38,559 nt of DNA from Arthrobacter ipis (GCF_014694315.1 NZ_JAAOXD010000007.1:1-38559), one strand, 5' to 3'. Shown: positions 7,932 to 16,458, counted from the stretch's first letter. Notes: generated by a model not told the origin, from the sequence alone. Numbers and translations: made by a program.

Positions 7932-8350
7932 GCGATCGCCCCACTACAGCACTTGTATCCGCGCAGCAGCAACTTTCGTGAACAAGGGGAAGCCAGGCTT
8001 CAACCTTGCCTGTAAATCCGACGGCCGCTGCGTTTCACCCACGGACAGTAATAGTTCAGAGCACGGCATCCAGGGCCGCAGGTGCGGGCCAGTGCGTCGC
8101 GCGCCTCCTCCGACCGGGGGAGGCACAGGCTCGATCCTCCACAGGCAGTAGAGCGCAGGCCTTCGCATGGCGTCAATGGTGCACCCGGGGAGCATTCCAC
8201 TGCAATGATGGGCGGCACCCGCTTACGAGCCAATCGGTGTCTTCCGATGTATCGCGGTGCGTGTTAGCCTCACCCATATAGTTTCATGCATACGGTCTCA
8301 CCATACGGTCTGGATAACCCCTGACCGGCAATGGAAGGGGGCTAGCGGCA
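7932..8350. promoter_or_regulatory. Divergent intergenic region between TIR-STAND gene and pseudoprotease-kinase-ABC operon
   Basis: 419 bp without a gene. It must hold the promoters of both divergent transcription units. An AT-richer patch at about 8270-8300 (CCCATATAGTTTCATG) includes TATAGT, a possible -10 element for the rightward operon, followed by a 10-bp direct repeat. GGAAGGGGG lies about 11 bp ahead of the ATG at 8351 and probably serves as ribosome site. Confidence 0.5.
8289..8311. repeat. Direct 10-bp repeat in the divergent promoter region
   Basis: CATACGGTCT occurs at 8289-8298 and again at 8302-8311, separated by three bases. The start-to-start spacing is 13 bp, and the pair lies about 40 bp upstream of the operon's first start codon. 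It may be an operator for a direct-repeat-binding regulator or a chance duplication. Confidence 0.5.
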
Positions 8351-10045
8351 ATGGGAACTGTGAACTTCAACAGAACAACCGTTGTGAGACTCGGCATTGT
8401 GCATTCCTTGGTCTCGCTGCTCAAGGTCCTGCTTGCTTTCGTCGTCGCGGCCGGCGTGACGGGGGCCAGTAGCCCCGCCCCTTCGCCAACCGCCACCCTC
8501 CAAAGCGGCATGGAGGGATCAAAGGCAGCCCTCGTACGAATAGAACTAGTGGCAGTGGCGGAGATCGCGCACATCGACGCTTCCACTGGAGTAGCGATGA
8601 TTTCCCAGGGGCGGTCCGTCGTGCCGCTGAAGTCCGCCACGGGGATACTGCTGTCTGCTGACGGGGTCGTGGCCACCACTTGGGAGAGCCTCACGGTCGA
8701 CGAGGACGCTGTCGCTGTCTACTCCGCGAACGAGTTGTTTGCCAACGTGATTCACGTACCCATTGTCGGCAACAATGGGAACCCGGCGATTCGGGGCTCC
8801 ACGCCTGACCCCCACTGGGGGCCGCACCTTCAACACTGCTACAAGAAGGTGAGTCACTGCATCCTCTTCCGGGTGCCCCAGTACCACGTGCACACATACA
8901 CGTCCAAGCCAGGAGACGTCATTGCCGAGTTGCTTAACAAGCCGTCCAAGCCAGACGACGTCGCGCTTATTCGAATAAGCGGAGGTGGTGCGGCACCAAC
9001 CGCCGCGCTGGCTACAACCGCCGCGGCCAACATCGGCGGCGTCCTGCTGGGCTTCACAAAGCGTCCCTTAGCGGCGGTTTCTCCGGCTGAGTTTCCAGCT
9101 ACGGTTGACACGGCCGGCAACCGCATTCGGTTCGCGACGGATCTCGCCGGGTCACTGCGGGACGGCGTGGCCGGCGGTCCGGTAGTCGATCGGGCGACAG
9201 GACAGGTTCTCGGTCTGGCGGGTTCGCGCCAACCTGATGGAAAGGCCACGCTGGTGCCGGCCGCGGCCATCAAGGCCGCGTTAGCGAAGGCGGGAATCCA
9301 GGTGTCGCCTTCGCGGTTTGACGCCGTTTTCCGTCGGGGCATCGACCATCTCGCGGCAGGCAACCAGGGCGGGTCAGCGGAAAGTGCGCTTCAGGAGTCC
9401 TTGACGTATTTCGACTCCGCCTTGGCAAGGAACCGCCTCGCCGAGGCCCGTGCGCAAGGTGCCACGCGCGCTCCGGCGAGCCAGGCGCAGACGGCAGAGG
9501 ACGCCGCATCGGCGGCATCGTTGCCCGGGCCACTTCTAGCCGTCCTCGCGGGCGCCGTGATTCTGGCAGTCATCGGGGTAAGCGTGGTCCTAATGCGGCG
9601 GAGGGCTGCTTTCGCCACTGCCCCCGGCGCCGGTGGTAGCCCTCCCGTGGCCTCGGGCTCGGGCGCTCCAGCCCCGAAGCCGTTGAGGGCTGGGCCGCTG
9701 GCGCCGAGCCATTCCCGAGCGAGCGTCGAGCGGACCGAGCTTACCAAAGTCGGGGACACCGATGAGCGGGCCGGGCCGGGTAAATACCACTCGGGTCGAA
9801 CTGACGCGGGAGAGCATTTCAGGCCACCGCAGTCGCCGGCGGCCATGCATTTCGCAACACCTCCAGCCTCGGGCTCGGGTCATAACGCCAACGACGGCGC
9901 ACGTCCGGGCGCGGGCGGAACGCGTTATGCAGGCCCGCTTGCACCCCGTGCCGTGAGCGAGGTATCGGCGTTCTGCTTCAGGTGCGGCCGGCAGCTTCAG
10001 CCGGAATGGCAATTCTGCGTCGGTTGTGGTCAACGGATCGGATGA
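8351..10045 (+). CDS. Membrane-anchored trypsin-like pseudoprotease with C-terminal zinc ribbon
   Basis: This 564-aa protein begins with a hydrophobic N-terminal segment (about 12-40, signal or anchor). A trypsin/HtrA-like domain follows at about 55-315, then a short TPR-like helical stretch, a membrane helix at 393-415, a Pro/Ala/Gly-rich linker and a C-terminal zinc ribbon with two Cys pairs (FCFRCGRQ and FCVGCGQ, last 26 residues). The protease part has the family layout: GILLSADGVVATTWESL, PDDVALIRI and GVAGGPVVDRATGQVLGLAG. The catalytic serine position reads alanine (Ala274 in GVAGGPV instead of S-GGP), and the expected T-A-x-H histidine motif reads ATTWESL. Only the Asp (PDDVALI) remains, so the protein is predicted to be proteolytically dead and more likely a sensor or scaffold. 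The next gene, a Ser/Thr kinase, starts 3 bp downstream, so the two should be co-translated. Confidence 0.83.
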   Translation: MGTVNFNRTTVVRLGIVHSLVSLLKVLLAFVVAAGVTGASSPAPSPTATLQSGMEGSKAALVRIELVAVAEIAHIDASTGVAMISQGRSVVPLKSATGILLSADGVVATTWESLTVDEDAVAVYSANELFANVIHVPIVGNNGNPAIRGSTPDPHWGPHLQHCYKKVSHCILFRVPQYHVHTYTSKPGDVIAELLNKPSKPDDVALIRISGGGAAPTAALATTAAANIGGVLLGFTKRPLAAVSPAEFPATVDTAGNRIRFATDLAGSLRDGVAGGPVVDRATGQVLGLAGSRQPDGKATLVPAAAIKAALAKAGIQVSPSRFDAVFRRGIDHLAAGNQGGSAESALQESLTYFDSALARNRLAEARAQGATRAPASQAQTAEDAASAASLPGPLLAVLAGAVILAVIGVSVVLMRRRAAFATAPGAGGSPPVASGSGAPAPKPLRAGPLAPSHSRASVERTELTKVGDTDERAGPGKYHSGRTDAGEHFRPPQSPAAMHFATPPASGSGHNANDGARPGAGGTRYAGPLAPRAVSEVSAFCFRCGRQLQPEWQFCVGCGQRIG

Positions 10046-10048
10046 ATC

Positions 10049-11653
10049 ATGGGTTTGAAGCCCAACTACCTCGATCCCGGAATGGAACTGGCCGGCTACA
10101 GGATTGAGTCGATGATCGCCCGTGGCGGCATGGGTGTTGTGTACAGAGCGTTCGATGTCCAACTCAACCGCCGCGTTGCCCTTAAGCTGCTGGCACCAGA
10201 ACTTGCGGCGAACGACAAGTTCAGGCAACGCTTCGTCCGCGAATCCCGGCTAGCAGCGTCCGTCGACCACCCGAACATTCTTCCTATATACGGGGCGGGG
10301 GAATCATCCGGGTTGTTGTACATTGCCATGCGCTACGTCCACGGTACGGATCTAAAGGAGGAACTGGACACCCGCGGCGCACTTCCACTGGCCGAAGTGA
10401 TGCGCGTCCTTGCAGACACCGCCTCCGCCTTGGACGCCGCACACGATGCGGGCCTCGTACACCGGGACATCAAGCCAGGAAACATACTGCTTTCCGACGA
10501 TCAGGTGTATGGCCACCGGCACGTCTACCTAACCGATTTTGGCCTAACGAAGCGCACGTCGTCCGCCACCGGTGTAACCACTGCAGGCCACTTCCTTGGT
10601 ACGTTGGACTACGTCGCTCCCGAACAGATCCGGGGTGACGACGTTGACGGTAGAGCGGACGTTTACGCGCTGGCCTGCGTTGGATACGCGTTGCTGGCTG
10701 GCCACCCTCCGTTTGATTACGATGACGACTCCGCCCAGCTGTGGGCCCACATGACGGAGGAGCCACCGCTACTCTGCGCGGAGCGGCCGGAGGTCCCCAC
10801 AGTGATCGGACTCGCTATTCAGGCCGGCATGGCAAAAGACCGGGAAGAACGGCCCGCCTCGTGCGGCGCCCTCATCGACGCTATGGATACCCTTCGAAGT
10901 CTGCCAGCATGGGAGCCCGTCGCCGCGAACAGCGTCCCCGCCAGTTCCCCGGAAGTACAGCCCGCCGCCACGGCACGGCCCACTAAAGCACCATCCGCAC
11001 GCCATCGAGGGCCGGTCCAGAGGCGGCTACTCGTCCGGTCCGCAAGGCGGGTGCGCCCCTGGATACTTGGCTCGTTGGTGGCCGCGCTCGTCCTGATCTT
11101 GGCAGCCGTGCTGATTCTCCCGCAGTGGCCCTCCGCGGACGAGCGAGTGACCTTCAGCACCCAGGGAGTCCCTTACACGCTCCAAGTCCCCAAAAGCTGG
11201 ACATCGCGCAGCGGAGCGGAGGGTGACAGTGCGGTCAGCGTGCTGTCTCCTGCAGACGTCACGGCGCTATTCGCTGACGAGCCAGACGGGCCTGCAACCG
11301 TTGCCCGAACCGTAACCCAGGACCCGGCCAGTGTCGTGGGGCTTACCATCTACCACCAGGCCTCAGTGCTAAGCGCGCAGTCTCCGTCCGCCCGGGTCAG
11401 TGCCGCCGAAGCACTTCTTCCCGGCACGGACGCCCGGTTGGTTGATCGTGGGACCGCAACCATCGGGGAGGTCAAGGGCCAGGTCATGGAAGGGACGCTT
11501 CCCCTGTCGTCGTCAGCGATCCTGCAAGTCCGTGTCTGCGTCTTGGAGACGGATAGCAGCCAACTCCTCGTGTTCTTCGCGCCGTCTTCGCTCTTCGAGA
11601 AGAACACAGGGATTTTCGATAAGGTCGCTGGTTCCCTGCGTCGGACAAAATGA
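10049..11653 (+). CDS. Transmembrane Ser/Thr protein kinase, PknB type
   Basis: This 534-aa Hanks-type kinase phosphorylates Ser/Thr in partner proteins. All core motifs are intact: glycine loop ARGGMGVVYRA, VALKLL (Lys46), HRDIKPGN (Asp140), DFG (163-165), a Thr-rich activation loop (TSSATGVTTAGHFLGT) and APEQ. The kinase domain ends near residue 285. A Pro/Ala linker leads to one membrane helix at about 338-357, and the final ~175 residues (containing FSTQGVPYTLQVPKSW) form an external domain of unknown type without PASTA repeats. It lies 3 bp after the pseudoprotease gene and 9 bp before the FHA-ABC gene. FHA domains bind phosphothreonine, and in mycobacteria the FHA-ABC protein Rv1747 is a substrate of the kinase PknF encoded beside it. 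By analogy this kinase probably controls the downstream transporter. Confidence 0.95.
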   Translation: MGLKPNYLDPGMELAGYRIESMIARGGMGVVYRAFDVQLNRRVALKLLAPELAANDKFRQRFVRESRLAASVDHPNILPIYGAGESSGLLYIAMRYVHGTDLKEELDTRGALPLAEVMRVLADTASALDAAHDAGLVHRDIKPGNILLSDDQVYGHRHVYLTDFGLTKRTSSATGVTTAGHFLGTLDYVAPEQIRGDDVDGRADVYALACVGYALLAGHPPFDYDDDSAQLWAHMTEEPPLLCAERPEVPTVIGLAIQAGMAKDREERPASCGALIDAMDTLRSLPAWEPVAANSVPASSPEVQPAATARPTKAPSARHRGPVQRRLLVRSARRVRPWILGSLVAALVLILAAVLILPQWPSADERVTFSTQGVPYTLQVPKSWTSRSGAEGDSAVSVLSPADVTALFADEPDGPATVARTVTQDPASVVGLTIYHQASVLSAQSPSARVSAAEALLPGTDARLVDRGTATIGEVKGQVMEGTLPLSSSAILQVRVCVLETDSSQLLVFFAPSSLFEKNTGIFDKVAGSLRRTK

Positions 11654-11662
11654 GGCGAAGCC

Positions 11663-13930
11663 ATGACAGAGCGCCCGACTCCATACAGGAGCGAACCCTT
11701 GCTCCACATCCGCATGGACGGGCACGATTGGAGCTTTCCGCCTTCACAGGAAATTGAGATAGGTAGGGGCCAGCACGCCGATGTGCGCCTCAATGACGAA
11801 CGCGTCAGCCACGGGCATGTTCGCATATGGCACAACACAGACGGTTGGTGGGTGGCCGACCAGACCAGCCGAAACGGTACCTGGATTGTGGGTGCGGAGC
11901 AGGCCCTCGACCGGCCCGTACCGCTTCAGCCCGAGGGCCTACGATTGCGCCTTGGCGCCTTGGACGGACCTGAACTGCTTCTCACTGCAGAACCGCTGCA
12001 CGAGCAAGGAACGCAGCGTGTCCTCAGCGTCGGGCGTTCGCGATCTTGTGACATCGTCGTACGCGACCCGCTGGTGTCTCGACGACATGCCACGATAGCG
12101 ATCAGCGAACAAGCAGTTCTACGCGATGAAGGCAGCTTCAACGGGACTTTCCTAAACGGGGACCGTGTGGACGGCGAAGCGACACTCCGGGTTGGCGACC
12201 AAATCAGCGTGGGTTCCAGCACACTGGTTTGGAATGGCGTGCAGATTGCGAGCCCTTCGCCTCACCGTCCAATCTTCAGTGCCCGCCATCTGGAAGTCAC
12301 CACCAGAGCAGGTGACCCTCTACTCGACGACGTGTCAATGAGCGTGGCCGCGGGCACACTTGTCGCCGTTATCGGCCCCTCCGCCCCAGCAAAATCAGCA
12401 CTTCTGGGCGCCGTGACAGGACTGCAACAAGCATCCCGCGGACATGTGACATGGAACGGTCGAGATCTCTACGCGGAGTACGCACAAATGCGCTTTCTCG
12501 TGGGACTGGTGCCGCAGGAGGACATCCTTCACCGTCAGCTCTCGGTTGGGCGCGCCCTGCATTTCGCGGCTGAACTGCGCCTACCGCCCGACACGAGCAC
12601 CACAGAGTTGGAGGAGCGGGTTGGCCACGTCCTTACAGAGCTGGACCTAACCCAGCACATGAATCAGCGGATCGACTCCCTATCCTACGGTCAGCGCAAG
12701 CGGACGGCGATCGCTTTGGAGATGCTCACCGCCCCCCAACTCCTGTTCCTGGACGAACCCACCTCCGGACTAGATCCCGGACTGGACAAGCAAGTCATCG
12801 GCAGCCTCCGCACACTCGCTGACGCCAGCCGAGTCGTGCTGGTGGTGACCCACAGCGTCCCAGTCTTGGACGTGTGCGACCGTGTCCTGGTCCTGGCCCG
12901 GGGCGGACGAGTAGCATTTTTCGGGCCACCCGCTGAAGTGCTCCCGTTCTTCGGCGTGGACAACTACGCCGAAGCCTTGGCGGCGTTGGAGGACCAGACG
13001 TGGCCAGGCCGTTATGCGCTGGCACCTGCCCGGGACGCCCACCTGGCGGGTACCACGTCCGCAGCGGTTGCGCTTCCTGCGGGCGACTCGCCCCCGCCGC
13101 CACGCGCCGCTCCTGGACGCCAGCTATGGACACTGGTCCGCCGCAACGCGGCGGTCGTTGCGGCTGACCGGCTAACCGTCGTTCTTCTCATCGGCATGCC
13201 GGTGGTGCTGGGCCTGATGGCACTTGCTATTCCGGGCCAGGCAGGACTCTCCGTCAACGAGGCCATGGGCGATCTTAAACAGATTCAACAGCGGCTGATC
13301 GTACTCGTCGTCGGGGCCGCTCTCATGGGTGCGGCGCTCGCAATACGGGAGTTGGTTGTAGAACGGCCCATCTACCGGCGGGAGCGGGCCGTCGGACTTT
13401 CCCCTGCCGCATATCTGCTCAGCAAAGTCTTGGTTCTCGGAGTGCTGGTCGCCTGCCAGTGCGCGGTCTTCACCATGCTGGCGCTTCTTGGACACCCAGG
13501 TCCGGACGACGCCCTCGTCTTGGGTAACGGACACATCGAAATTGCGGCGGCGGTGGCGGCTGTTGGCATCACCATGACAGTAGCCGGCCTTGTCGTCTCA
13601 GCCGCTGCCACATCGACGCTGCAAACCATACCAGCACTCCTGGCCATGGTCACGGCTCAGCTCGTTCTGTGTGGTGGGCTGTTTGCACTATCCGGACCCG
13701 TCGGCTTGGAACAAGTGTCGTGGCTGCTGCCTGCGCGCTTTGGGTACGCCGCCACAGCCGCGACCACAGGCCTCCAGAAGCCGCCTGTAGCCGTAGCAGA
13801 CCAGCTGTCCGAGCCAACGGCCCAGCAGTGGCTCATCGACATTGCCTTTCTGAGCCTCCAGGCCTTGGCATTCCTCGCATTGGCGGCCTGGGCACTGCAA
13901 CGCTCAGCAACCCGGAATGCATGGAAATAA
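11663..13930 (+). CDS. Double-FHA ABC transporter (Rv1747-like) with altered Walker A and signature motifs
   Basis: This 755-aa fused exporter begins with two FHA domains (residues 1-110 with IGRGQHAD, Arg35; 112-195 with VGRSRSCD, Arg125, SRRHA and SFNGT) that should bind phosphothreonine. An ABC ATPase domain (205-430) and six predicted membrane helices (about 495-750, ABC-2 type) follow. Walker B LLFLDEP (Glu365), VPQED Q-loop and VTHS H-loop (His397) are normal. The Walker A reads GPSAPAKSALL (238-248): the conserved glycine before Lys244 is alanine, and the usual Thr after the Ser is also alanine. The signature LSGGQ reads LSYGQ (340-344). ATP hydrolysis may be impaired. A GAGGCGAAG ribosome site precedes the start. 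Last gene of the operon; its substrate is unknown. Confidence 0.93.
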   Translation: MTERPTPYRSEPLLHIRMDGHDWSFPPSQEIEIGRGQHADVRLNDERVSHGHVRIWHNTDGWWVADQTSRNGTWIVGAEQALDRPVPLQPEGLRLRLGALDGPELLLTAEPLHEQGTQRVLSVGRSRSCDIVVRDPLVSRRHATIAISEQAVLRDEGSFNGTFLNGDRVDGEATLRVGDQISVGSSTLVWNGVQIASPSPHRPIFSARHLEVTTRAGDPLLDDVSMSVAAGTLVAVIGPSAPAKSALLGAVTGLQQASRGHVTWNGRDLYAEYAQMRFLVGLVPQEDILHRQLSVGRALHFAAELRLPPDTSTTELEERVGHVLTELDLTQHMNQRIDSLSYGQRKRTAIALEMLTAPQLLFLDEPTSGLDPGLDKQVIGSLRTLADASRVVLVVTHSVPVLDVCDRVLVLARGGRVAFFGPPAEVLPFFGVDNYAEALAALEDQTWPGRYALAPARDAHLAGTTSAAVALPAGDSPPPPRAAPGRQLWTLVRRNAAVVAADRLTVVLLIGMPVVLGLMALAIPGQAGLSVNEAMGDLKQIQQRLIVLVVGAALMGAALAIRELVVERPIYRRERAVGLSPAAYLLSKVLVLGVLVACQCAVFTMLALLGHPGPDDALVLGNGHIEIAAAVAAVGITMTVAGLVVSAAATSTLQTIPALLAMVTAQLVLCGGLFALSGPVGLEQVSWLLPARFGYAATAATTGLQKPPVAVADQLSEPTAQQWLIDIAFLSLQALAFLALAAWALQRSATRNAWK

Positions 13931-13997
13931 GTTGCAGCTGACCCGCCCGACGCTTTTCTTTTCTTGTTCTGCTGATCGACTAACCAGCCGTGAAACC

Positions 13998-14387
13998 TCA
14001 TTGGTCCGGTTCGTAGCGTGAATTGAATCTTTCCGCGGTCATGGCGTAACCGTCGGTCCGGTCTTCGTTGTTAAACACGACGACGTCGCCCTTGTTGTAG
14101 CTGGTGCGACCCTCCTTGGTGGCCACGCTGCCCGCTTCATGGGCAAATTCAGCCCAAACGGGGGTGGATTTAACGTAGGCACCTCGGCGGATCTGGCGAT
14201 AGGTGGCAGCGAAGACGTCCGCGTCGACGGTGTGGATGTCGCCGTCGTCGTCCACCAGCCAGTCACCAGGCTTGCACTGCTGCTCTCCGCCCCACTTGCG
14301 GTAGCTGAACCCAACTGTGTCCAGGCGCAAAGGAATTGCGACGACGTACTGGTCCGGTAGACGTCTGTAGCGGCGGAGCTCGCTCAT
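13998..14387 (-). CDS. Small conserved-looking protein with two internal repeats, function unknown
   Basis: A 129-aa soluble protein of no family I can name. It has an internal duplication: PGDWLVDDDGD followed by VDADVFAATY, and KGDVVVFNNED followed by AMTAERFNSRY. Each half is a G-D-x-x-V strand, an acidic turn and an F-x-x-x-Y helix. The middle is rich in aromatic and charged residues. The start chosen is the ATG at complement 14385-14387, because AAGGGA lies just upstream; a longer frame starting at 14453 has no ribosome site and would run into the neighbouring patatin pseudogene. It sits convergent to the FHA-ABC gene (68 bp apart). Confidence 0.65.
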   Translation of the reverse strand: MSELRRYRRLPDQYVVAIPLRLDTVGFSYRKWGGEQQCKPGDWLVDDDGDIHTVDADVFAATYRQIRRGAYVKSTPVWAEFAHEAGSVATKEGRTSYNKGDVVVFNNEDRTDGYAMTAERFNSRYEPDQ

Positions 14388-14403
14388 GAGTCGTCCCTTC
14401 CGT

Positions 14404-14848
14404 TTACGCCGGTGGCACGTCAAAAACCGTACCAAAATCAGTGTCCCGCACATCCTGTGCGGCGGCCAGCCTGCCCAGCCGGTGCAAGACCCCTCATATT
14501 GACCCGGGCATCCATGGCGCTAAGCGCGGTGGTGTCCATTGCGGCAAGGGTTCCGTCCAGTCTCCGGAAACTCTGCGGCCGCAGGTCCACGTTATAACGC
14601 AGATAACTCATCACTGGCGCACCATTCAGTAGATCGCACTGCAGCCCGCCCAGTTCGCGATCGATGTTCCTCGCGGTTGGGCTGGCGGACATCCACTGGA
14701 GCATTGTTTCCCGCAGCACCGCGCAGTCATGCAAAGCACAGATTTCAGCGCCCGCAGGGTCGCTTGCCGTCAGTTTGGCCTTATTGACGGTGGGATCGGC
14801 CGCAAGGACTGACCCCGCCATCGATGAAACTGCCAGTCACGGGGCCCA
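14404..14848 (-). pseudogene. Broken patatin-like phospholipase, C-terminal remnant
   Basis: It is a decayed paralogue of the intact patatin gene at 19803-20993, on the same strand. Reading leftward from 14848: GPVTGSFIDGGVSP (the catalytic-Asp DGG motif) is followed by a deletion of about 36 codons and a frame change. AADPTVNKAKLTA, DCAVLRETMLQWMSASPTAR and SYLRYNVDLRP come next, then SAMDARVNM. A one-base insertion in a G run shifts the frame again, after which VLHRLGRLAAAQDVRDTDFG and TVFDVPPA lead to a TAA at 14404-14406. The N-terminal half, including the GGGLRG and GTSTG motifs, is absent. Residues align one by one with the intact copy, so the identity is secure. It ends only 17 bp upstream of the start of the 129-aa gene. 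Confidence 0.88.
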
Positions 14849-15325
14849 CATTTCGTCCGCGCCAGCGACCCCGCGGCGACGCTCAATGAGGTGACGCTCG
14901 CTGATAGGGCAGAGACCTACGCGATCTTCGACCCCGGAGCCTAAGTACTCTTTGTTGATTTTTTGATAATCGCAGGCGCTCCTGAAAAGGATGTAAATGG
15001 TTGTTGCTGCAGCGGCTTACCACACCTGGGTGCGACAGCACTTCGTTCCTTATGAGTTGTTTGCCGTACTTGGTGGGTTTCAATACCGGGAACCGTTCTT
15101 CTCTGGAACCAGCACCACCAGAATGCGTCAGTGCACTCTCTCCTCGCTGCCGCGCTACCACTGCCAGTGCGATTGACAGTAAGAGCCGCATTGTCTTTTC
15201 GGCCAAAAATGCGTACTGGCACGGATGCTGACCCGGCGCGTCCCAAGGCACTATCGACATATCGAACGGCAAGGATTTACCGACAGGTTCCTTGGCCAGA
15301 CCTCAGCAGTACGAAGGAGTAGTCA
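14849..15325. other. Gene-poor stretch
   Basis: No gene I can support. At the left end, the rightward frame VRASDPAATLNEVTLADRA leading to a TAA at about 14941-14943 reads like the tail of a protein, but nothing upstream of it continues. The strong ribosome site AAGGAG of the next gene closes the stretch. Confidence 0.35.
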
Positions 15326-15742
15326 ATGTTGTCCACAACACCTGCACCGGTCAGTGCGATCCACCTGGCGCTTTGCACGGCTGCAGAGGATTCCGCTTTA
15401 CCCCTGTACGGTGACTGGACCGCGGGACAGCTGCAGGCTCTGGCCGAGATGGACAAGCGCGTCCAGAGGCACCCGCAGCACATGCTCGCCCGGATGGCCT
15501 TGGCCAACCACGGGAATTCCTCGAGCCTCGAACGGATCAGGGCCAGCGTGGTGCGATCGCTCGGAGGCGCTGCGGGCACGCATTACATCGTGGCCGCGCT
15601 GCACCTGGCATATCTGGCACTGGCGCTGCCTCATGCACTGTCCGCAACGCAGCGGTCCCTCCTCCTGGCCCCGCTCAAAGCGGCCGAGATGGTCAGAGAC
15701 GCCACCGACGACGTTTCAGCGGAAGCGGAAATCGCTGCCTGA
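15326..15742 (+). CDS. 138-aa protein of unknown function
   Basis: The gene starts with ATG 9 bp after AAGGAG, a strong ribosome site, and has GC-rich third positions, so it is very probably real. The product is rich in Ala and Leu and mainly helical. It has a hydrophobic stretch LHLAYLALALPHALS near residues 91-105 and the segment MDKRVQRHPQHMLARMALA, which looks amphipathic. It has no signal peptide and no motif I recognise. It stands alone, convergent to the response regulator gene 38 bp downstream. Confidence 0.65.
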   Translation: MLSTTPAPVSAIHLALCTAAEDSALPLYGDWTAGQLQALAEMDKRVQRHPQHMLARMALANHGNSSSLERIRASVVRSLGGAAGTHYIVAALHLAYLALALPHALSATQRSLLLAPLKAAEMVRDATDDVSAEAEIAA

Positions 15743-15780
15743 TAGGGCATTTCCCACGCCGAACCCACAGCCCCGGCGGA

Positions 15781-16458
15781 CTATTCGTCACCCCGGCGCA
15801 GACCGCCGCCCCGAAGGTACGTGAGGACGGCAAGCACGCGCCTGTGGTCGTCGGGTTCAGGCCTCAGGTCGAGTTTGAGGAAGATACTTCGGATATGGGC
15901 CTCCACGGTCCGCTCCCCTAGGAAAAGTGACTTTCCTATTGCCTGATTGGTGCGCCCTTCGGCCATCAGCTCAAGGACGCTCCGCTCCCGGCTCGTGAGG
16001 TCATCTCCTGGAGCGTAACCTGCATGTGGGCGGGCCACGAGCCGTGTGACAAGATCAGGGTCGATGGCCGTGCCTCCAGCAGAAACACGCTGGAGTGCGT
16101 CGACGAATTCGTCAACATCAGACACGCGTTCCTTGAGCAGGTAGCCCAGGCCCTTGGCTCCGTTCTTCAGGAGTGACATCGCGTTTTCCGTCTCCACGTA
16201 CTGGGACAGCAGGAGAACACCTGTCTCGGGGTACCTGCTTTTTATGGTTTCAGCGGTCTGGATGCCCTCAACCGTGTACGTGGGAGGCATGCGGATGTCC
16301 ACGACGGCGACATCGGCCCCGTGTGTGTCAATCACGTCCAGCAATTTCGCTCCATCGGAAGCCTCGCCCACGACTTCCAGTCCCTCCGACTGCAACAAGG
16401 CGGACAGTCCGCGGCGCAGCAACGCCGAGTCATCAGCGATGGCAACACGCAGTGTCAT
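15781..16458 (-). CDS. Two-component response regulator, NarL/LuxR family
   Basis: A 225-aa cytoplasmic transcription regulator. The receiver domain (1-120) has the acidic pair ADD (9-10), the phospho-acceptor Asp54 in AVVDIRMPP and Lys109 in YLLKERV. A LuxR-type helix-turn-helix follows at about 155-210: LTSRERSVLELMAEGRTNQA, then GERTVEAHIRSIFLKL. The start ATG overlaps the stop of the histidine kinase gene (ATGA overlap at 16455-16458), so the two are translationally coupled and form one system. Targets are unknown; no transport or stress operon adjoins it. Confidence 0.95.
   Translation of the reverse strand: MTLRVAIADDSALLRRGLSALLQSEGLEVVGEASDGAKLLDVIDTHGADVAVVDIRMPPTYTVEGIQTAETIKSRYPETGVLLLSQYVETENAMSLLKNGAKGLGYLLKERVSDVDEFVDALQRVSAGGTAIDPDLVTRLVARPHAGYAPGDDLTSRERSVLELMAEGRTNQAIGKSLFLGERTVEAHIRSIFLKLDLRPEPDDHRRVLAVLTYLRGGGLRRGDE

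Noticed and set aside
9590..10228. 212-codon leftward open frame across the pseudoprotease/kinase junction
   Set aside because: Antisense to two well-supported genes; no domain visible.
14831..14943. Rightward protein-like tail (VRASDPAATLNEVTLADRA ...)
   Set aside because: About 30 codons only, no upstream continuation or start; it begins where the patatin remnant breaks off. Kept as a remark, not a gene.
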